This document shows positions 59,596 through 64,000 of a stretch of 64,000 nucleotides of DNA, piece by piece (the first letter of the stretch is position 1; each line of letters opens with the position of its first letter). Location: positions 2,990,501-3,054,500 of the forward strand of contig NZ_CP118246.1 of assembly GCF_028816455.1 (NCBI RefSeq), written 5' to 3'. Under the pieces are notes generated by a model. It was not told the origin of the DNA. It was given only the letters and a program-made list of their open reading frames with translations, and searched no databases. The position numbers and the translations under genes were made by a program. The DNA is from Devosia algicola (lineage in GTDB: Bacteria > Pseudomonadota > Alphaproteobacteria > Rhizobiales > Devosiaceae).

Positions 59596-60566
59596 CTACT
59601 TGCCTCCTTTCGAATATTTGGGATTAAGCGCGTCGTTCAGTCCGTCACCAAGGAAGTTGAACGTGATACGGATGAGCGCCACTGCAATCGCCGGCGCGAA
59701 CATCACGTGGGGCGCGATGGTCCACAATTGCCAGCCCCTGGACAACATGCTGCCCCAACTCGTATTCGGCGGTTGCACGCCCACGCCCAGGAAACTGAGA
59801 CCTGCCTCAGCAACAATCGCGGCACCAAACTGATATGTGGAAAGAACGATGATAGGGCCGATCGCATTGGGCAGAATATGGTGTGTCATGATCCTAATAT
59901 CGGGCACACCGATGGCACGCGCCGCCAGCACATAGTCCTCGCTGGATAGGCTCAGGACCGTGCCACGGATCAGGCGCGCATAATATGGCCATGAGGCAAG
60001 CGACAGGGCGCCAAAGACAATAACAAAGTCTATCCACCATCGGTTTGTATTGGCGAGTATCGACCAGTGGGTCGCCGAATAGACCTGGTCCGCCCAGTAT
60101 GTCGCAGGCTGACGTAGTGTCACTGTCACAATCATAGCCAGCAATAAGGGGGGATCGACTGAACCACATCGCTGAACCACATGATCAGCGTATCTGCCCA
60201 TGGCCCCAAATAGCCCGCCATCGTTCCGAGCACGATACCAATGACTAGGCTGATTGAGATGGTCACAATCGCCACGAACAGCGCCGTGCGCGCGCCAATT
60301 ATCAACCGACTGAGTACGTCCCGGCCCAGATCGTCGGTACCCAGCCAGTGTGCTGGACTGGGCCCCTGTAATGCTGCGATCAAATCTTGGTCGAACGGAT
60401 CATATGGCGTGATCGCCGAGCCCAGTATCGCGAGTACAAGAAACACTACAACCACGACCATGCCGACAATTGCCAACTTGTTGCGGACAAAGCGCCGCGC
60501 CGCATCACGCCACAGATTGCGCGACTTGGCTCGTTTGATTCCTGTGGCGTGTGCTGTTGCGGTCAT
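59596..60566 (-). CDS. ABC transporter permease, DppC type (one-base frameshift at 60148-60153)
   Basis: 323 residues after repair. WLGTDDLGRDVLSRLIIGAR and the EAA loop EDYVLAARAIGVPDIR are diagnostic, and the protein ends GDGLNDALNPKYSKGGK. The N-terminal 141 residues reach VVQSIPP, after which LLLAMIVTVTLRQ continues in the next frame. The break is a six-C run (minus strand) that should be seven. It forms the channel with the DppB-type permease 51 bp upstream. Confidence 0.87.
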
Positions 60567-60617
60567 GGCTTATCAACAAACCTTGCTAATTCAGTCGACG
60601 CAGTTTTCAAGGCCACT

Positions 60618-61559
60618 TCACCGGTTTCGGATTCGCGGATCGATAAGAGGATAGCTTAGATCGACAATCAGGTTTCCCATCATGACGAGAACGGTAATGA
60701 TGATCACCACGCCCATAACCAGTGGATAATCCAGTGACAGCGTCGCGTCGCGAGTCAGGTTTCCAAGGCCCGGAATGTTGAACACTGCTTCGACAAAAAT
60801 TGCGCCGTTCACTAGGCTCGTCATCAACATGCCGGCAGTCGTGCTGACAGGAATCAATGCGGGGCGAAGCATGTGCTTCATTAGTATTTTTCGTTCTGAC
60901 AGTCCCTTGGTGCGCGCCGTCCTGATGTAGTCGCTCCCCGCCATTTCCAGCATGGATGCGCGCGTTTGGCGAATAATGATCGGTACGTTCGCGATAGTGA
61001 GCACTGCGAGTGGCAGGATAGACTGCTGGGTAAACAGGCCATTCCAGCCGACTGGTACAGCAAGGATCTTTAGCCACAGAACGAATATCACGGTCAGGAC
61101 AGGACCCAGCACAAATTCTGGAATAGCCTGCAACGTCATGGTCGTGCCCAGGATCACGGTGTCGGGCCACCGATTGTGCGCTGCTGCGGCCAACACACCC
61201 AATGGTACGCCAAACACAATCACAAGAAATGTTGCCGCCAGGCCGAGTTGCACCGAGATTGGCACCTTGGTCTCGAGGATGGGTGCTACGTCACGATTGA
61301 ATTTTATCGAACGACCAAATTCGCCATGCAGAAGGTTGTTTGTATAGTCGACCAACTGTTCGAAGAACGGCTTGTCAAAGCCGAACTTCTCCTTGAGGGC
61401 TTCAATCCGCTGCTGTGGCCAATCGGCGGAACTGCCTTGGCTAACCATTATGTCCACTGGGTTGCTACCGCTGAAATGCATCATGGTGAATGTCAAAAAC
61501 ATCACCATCAATAACCCCGTGATCCATCGAACCAGTCTGACAAGCAGGTATGAAGCCAT
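60618..61559 (-). CDS. ABC transporter permease, DppB type
   Basis: 313 residues starting MASYLLVRLVRWITG; an upstream start would add 11 atypical residues. HFSGSNPVDIMVSQ, the EAA loop DYIRTARTKGLSERK and the tail LIVDLSYPLIDPRIRNR identify it as DppB-type. It is co-transcribed with the binding protein upstream and the DppC-type permease downstream. Confidence 0.9.
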   Translation of the reverse strand: MASYLLVRLVRWITGLLMVMFLTFTMMHFSGSNPVDIMVSQGSSADWPQQRIEALKEKFGFDKPFFEQLVDYTNNLLHGEFGRSIKFNRDVAPILETKVPISVQLGLAATFLVIVFGVPLGVLAAAAHNRWPDTVILGTTMTLQAIPEFVLGPVLTVIFVLWLKILAVPVGWNGLFTQQSILPLAVLTIANVPIIIRQTRASMLEMAGSDYIRTARTKGLSERKILMKHMLRPALIPVSTTAGMLMTSLVNGAIFVEAVFNIPGLGNLTRDATLSLDYPLVMGVVIIITVLVMMGNLIVDLSYPLIDPRIRNR

Positions 61560-61646
61560 AAATTTCGTTCTCACCTTGTGCACGCATGCCACACCAGTTC
61601 GACTTGTGTGGCATGCGTCGTGTTGGTCGCTGTGTGAGGCGCTCGA

Positions 61647-63305
61647 CTATTCCTTTTCGAGCCTTGATGCGCCACGGGGCAATCAGGCCCACATCAGGGC
61701 CCTTGAAATAGCCAGTGACGTAGTTGCGCGCGTTGATGTTCCGAATCGCCTTGCCAAAACCGACCATGACATAATCATCCATGAACATCTTCTGGGCCTT
61801 GAATGCCAACTGATCCCGCTCTGGATCCGACGGATCGAGCCTTCAGGGCCAGTGCCAACACCTTGTCGATTTCCGGATTGGAATATCCGTTCATCGTGTC
61901 GGTTGCGGTTACACTGGTGGAGTTGGCCGCCGCATTCATGTAGCTGGCGGCATCGGGATAACGAATGACGACGTCGTCGCGTGTCAGGTTGATAGTGTCC
62001 ACCCAGTCCTTGCCGAAGCCAGCAGGACGCTCCTGGAACTCAACATTTTCGATACCGAGATTTTCCTTCCAGTACCCCATTACAGCCTGCAGGGCACGGT
62101 TGTTGGAGAGGCGATTTCCGCGCGGAGACACACGCAACTTGGGCAAGTTTTCCGGCCCGCCATAGGCTCGAGTCTGCAAGTGCCTGCCGAGCCGCTTCCG
62201 GATCGTATGGATAGCCCTTATTGTCCGGATCCTGGATCATTTCGGGGTCGAGCGGCTGTGGGGTTGGCAGATAGTCTACGTCGGCGAATGTCGCCTTCGC
62301 TACCGCATTCCAATTCACAGAAAGGGCAAGCGCCTTGCGAACAAGTGGGTCGTCCGTCGGTGCGGCGTTGGGGCGGAGAAAGAATGTGTGATAGCCAATG
62401 CTTTTTATGTGATCGAAATAGCCCGGCGCCTGGTCTTTGAAGACCGTCGGAATATCTGCCTGGGATGCATCGATCTGATTATTGACCACCATAACGCCGG
62501 CCGTCTGTGCGTCCGGCACGAACTGAAACTTCACGGCGTCAAGATACGGTCCGACGTCCATCCACCAATTCTCGTTCGGCGTCATGGTCGCCTCGCCCAA
62601 ATCAGGACTGTAGTCCGACAGCACATAGGGGCCAGTGAACTTGGGGTTGTTTTCCGGCAACCAGAAATCGGCTTCGCCAAGTTCGCGCGCATCTGCAGGA
62701 TTGATAATGTTCAGATGGGTTGTTGCGATCCGGTACATGAACACCGGGTCGGACTCCGCCAGGGTGACTTCCAGCGTGTGATCGTCAACAACTTTGAGCC
62801 CTGTCATCGTCGCGTTGATATCGTTCGCATCTGCGGTATCCTGGAATCCGACAATGTTTCCAAGGTACTGCGCGGCGCGTCCGCAATATTGCGGATTGGC
62901 CATAATCTCCCAGGTGCCCTTGGCGTCTTCTGCCGTGACAGGAGAGCCATCGGAGAATTTGGCACGCGGATCAATTTCGAAGGTCCATACGGTTCTGTCA
63001 TCATTTGAGGACCAGGACTTGAAAATCCCCGGCTGTAGCTTGGAGTCTTCATCGAAGTACATTGGCGGCACGTAGAGCAGTGTCTCCCAATTCTGTTGGT
63101 CCGAACCGCACACCGTGGGTTGGAACGAAAAGCTTGCCTCTCCCTGGGCCGCGGTTGCGATACGCAAGACATTGTCGTCCTGCGCGTTGGCAGGGGCGGC
63201 GAACGCCAAAGCGAGGGAAGCCGCCGCAACAATGCAGAGCCCCAATTTCCGGTTGCGCGCACCCCAATCCACATTGGTGTTGGCTGCGTTGTCAAATCGT
63301 TGCAA
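61647..63305 (-). CDS. Family-5 solute-binding protein (three frameshifts: 61659, 61837, 62164)
   Basis: 551 residues after three GAGCCT/AGGCTC insertions are removed. A long N-terminal basic segment precedes the signal peptide, ending ANAQDD. The SBP_bac_5 region (LQPGIFKSWSSNDDRTVWTFEIDPRAKFSDGSPVTAED) is at about 90-125. The last third reads in two further frames and closes IAPWRIKLEKE. It delivers the cluster's substrate to the permeases. The best start may be an internal Met or a later GTG, as the predicted leader is about 40 residues. Confidence 0.85.
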
Positions 63306-63752
63306 TAGTCCATCCTCCCTCGTTGCGAAGTCCAGAGGATACCTAAATTTGTCCAGTTGACAATATTAAATGTGACCAAGTGAGGGTAAATCCCATGGCC
63401 GCAAGTGCCGATCGCTTGCCGATGAAGTGACTGAGAGCACAGTACGAATGTGTCTGTAATATTTTGATGGTGTTCCTTGTGACAAAATTATATCAATAAA
63501 ATCAATAATATACAGTACTCGAAAATTCATGCTTGCGGCGGAAATGCGAAACGCATTTGGAGCGTGAGACCCAAAGGACGAAATTTTTGCTGAGACGCAG
63601 GTTGCAATCGCATCTTGTAAATGTGTAACTTCCAAGCTGGGCGATGTGACTTTAGTCGAATTTGTTGGGCAAAATGCCGCTAGCACCTCATGTTTCACAA
63701 CCGATAAGCAATGTGGAGCGCATTCGAAGTAGCTGGCAGGGGGGCAACCTAC
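63306..63752. promoter_or_regulatory. Divergent promoter region with palindrome at 63542-63558
   Basis: 447 bp, noticeably AT-rich (63360-63530), between the binding-protein operon and the sulfatase. It contains AAATGCG-AAA-CGCATTT, a perfect 7-bp inverted repeat that could be an operator, 195 bp before the sulfatase start. No gene is supported. Confidence 0.45.
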
Positions 63753-64000
63753 ATGAACAAGCCAAACTTGTTGTTTATCTATACCGATGAGCAGGCATTC
63801 AATACGTTAAAAGCTTACGGCAACGATCAGATCGACATGCCGAATCTGAATCGTCTGGCCGACCGCAGCCATGTGTTTGAGCGCATGTACGTTACCCAAC
63901 CCGTGTGTACGCCATCTCGGTCCAGTCTGTTGACGGGGCTTTATCCACATACCAACGGCTGCTCCGAGAACAATGTGCCATTGGCGCAAACCACCAAATG
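63753..64000 (+). CDS. Type I sulfatase (N-terminal 82 residues; runs off the window)
   Basis: MNKPNLLFIYTDEQAFNTLK begins an alkaline-phosphatase-fold sulfatase. Asp12 and Glu13 start the metal site, and VCTPSRSSLLTG carries the CxPSR motif with Cys52, the residue matured to formylglycine. The protein has no signal peptide, so it is probably cytoplasmic. GGGGGG lies about 9 bp before the ATG. It is divergent from the ABC importer, and its presence suggests the imported compound carries a sulfate ester. Confidence 0.9.
   Translation, partial: MNKPNLLFIYTDEQAFNTLKAYGNDQIDMPNLNRLADRSHVFERMYVTQPVCTPSRSSLLTGLYPHTNGCSENNVPLAQTTK

Noticed and set aside
7072..62169. Programmed ribosomal frameshifting as an explanation for the many GAGCCT/AGGCTC breaks
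   Set aside because: The breaks occur in 16 unrelated genes with no slippery heptamers, downstream structures or shared function. A recoding system would also need to act on housekeeping genes such as cydA and phnN. Systematic sequence error is simpler.
4027..63305. Calling the frameshifted genes pseudogenes
   Set aside because: The downstream halves keep conserved motifs with no other damage, and the restored lengths fit the families. Decay in 21 genes by the same few changes is not credible.
1..64000. CRISPR arrays, tRNA or rRNA genes, insertion sequences, prophage and integrase genes
   Set aside because: I looked for regular direct repeats, cloverleaf-like segments, transposase motifs and attachment duplications and saw none that I could support.

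Overview
The window looks like chromosome of an alphaproteobacterium, most likely Hyphomicrobiales and possibly Devosia-like. The support is a GcrA cell-cycle regulator with GANTC sites beside it, a CsgH-type curli locus, a DUF2474 protein behind a CIO-type cytochrome bd oxidase, and many rhizobial-style ABC and tripartite transporters. The taxonomic call is inference from gene content. There are no rRNA genes, tRNA genes, CRISPR arrays or insertion sequences.

Layout. 0-5.7 kb: tail of an EAL phosphodiesterase and a full dppABCDF importer (minus strand). 5.8-9.8 kb: two VOC proteins, an aldo/keto reductase, a galactose/arabinose dehydrogenase and a glycerate 2-kinase. 9.9-12.8 kb: DUF1045-phnM-phnN plus two small genes, one visible only after correcting two frameshifts. 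13.6-15.9 kb: a LacI regulator, a VOC protein and gcrA. 16.3-23.5 kb: argD-argF-hslO, a multispanning GT2 glycosyltransferase and an SLC13 transporter. 23.5-30.4 kb: cydAB-DUF2474, mntH, and a zinc/cadmium P-type ATPase with its MerR regulator. 30.5-32 kb: two curlins flanking csgH. 32-35.3 kb: thiolase, succinyl-CoA:3-ketoacid CoA transferase and a PAS-LuxR regulator (ketone body/acetoacetate use).

The last 28 kb is catabolic and accessory. 35.4-44.7 kb: a GH4 glycosidase, a FadR-type regulator, a long solute-binding protein with two permeases, an IlvD/Edd dehydratase and an SDR dehydrogenase. Together they suggest uptake and hydrolysis of a galactoside-like sugar followed by non-phosphorylative oxidation, and two of the promoters share a nearly identical 24-bp element. 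45.6-51.3 kb: a tctCBA tripartite transporter with a GntR regulator, a 2-hydroxyacid dehydrogenase and a DapA-like lyase. 51.6-64 kb: SDR, DapA, PdxA2, GntR, DUF1537 kinase, a four-Asp-box sialidase-like protein, an ABC importer and the start of a sulfatase, which look like one sugar-acid or acidic-glycan pathway of unknown substrate.

A striking property of the sequence is pervasive frameshifting. Sixteen genes carry in total 22 single-base insertions, all converting GAGCT into GAGCCT or GAGGCT (or the complement). Removing them restores full-length, family-typical proteins whose lengths divide by three. Three more genes each lack one C in what should be a seven-C run, and two have shifts best placed at G runs. 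I treat these genes as functional and the shifts as systematic sequence errors, possibly linked to base modification, and give joined coordinates with the shift position.
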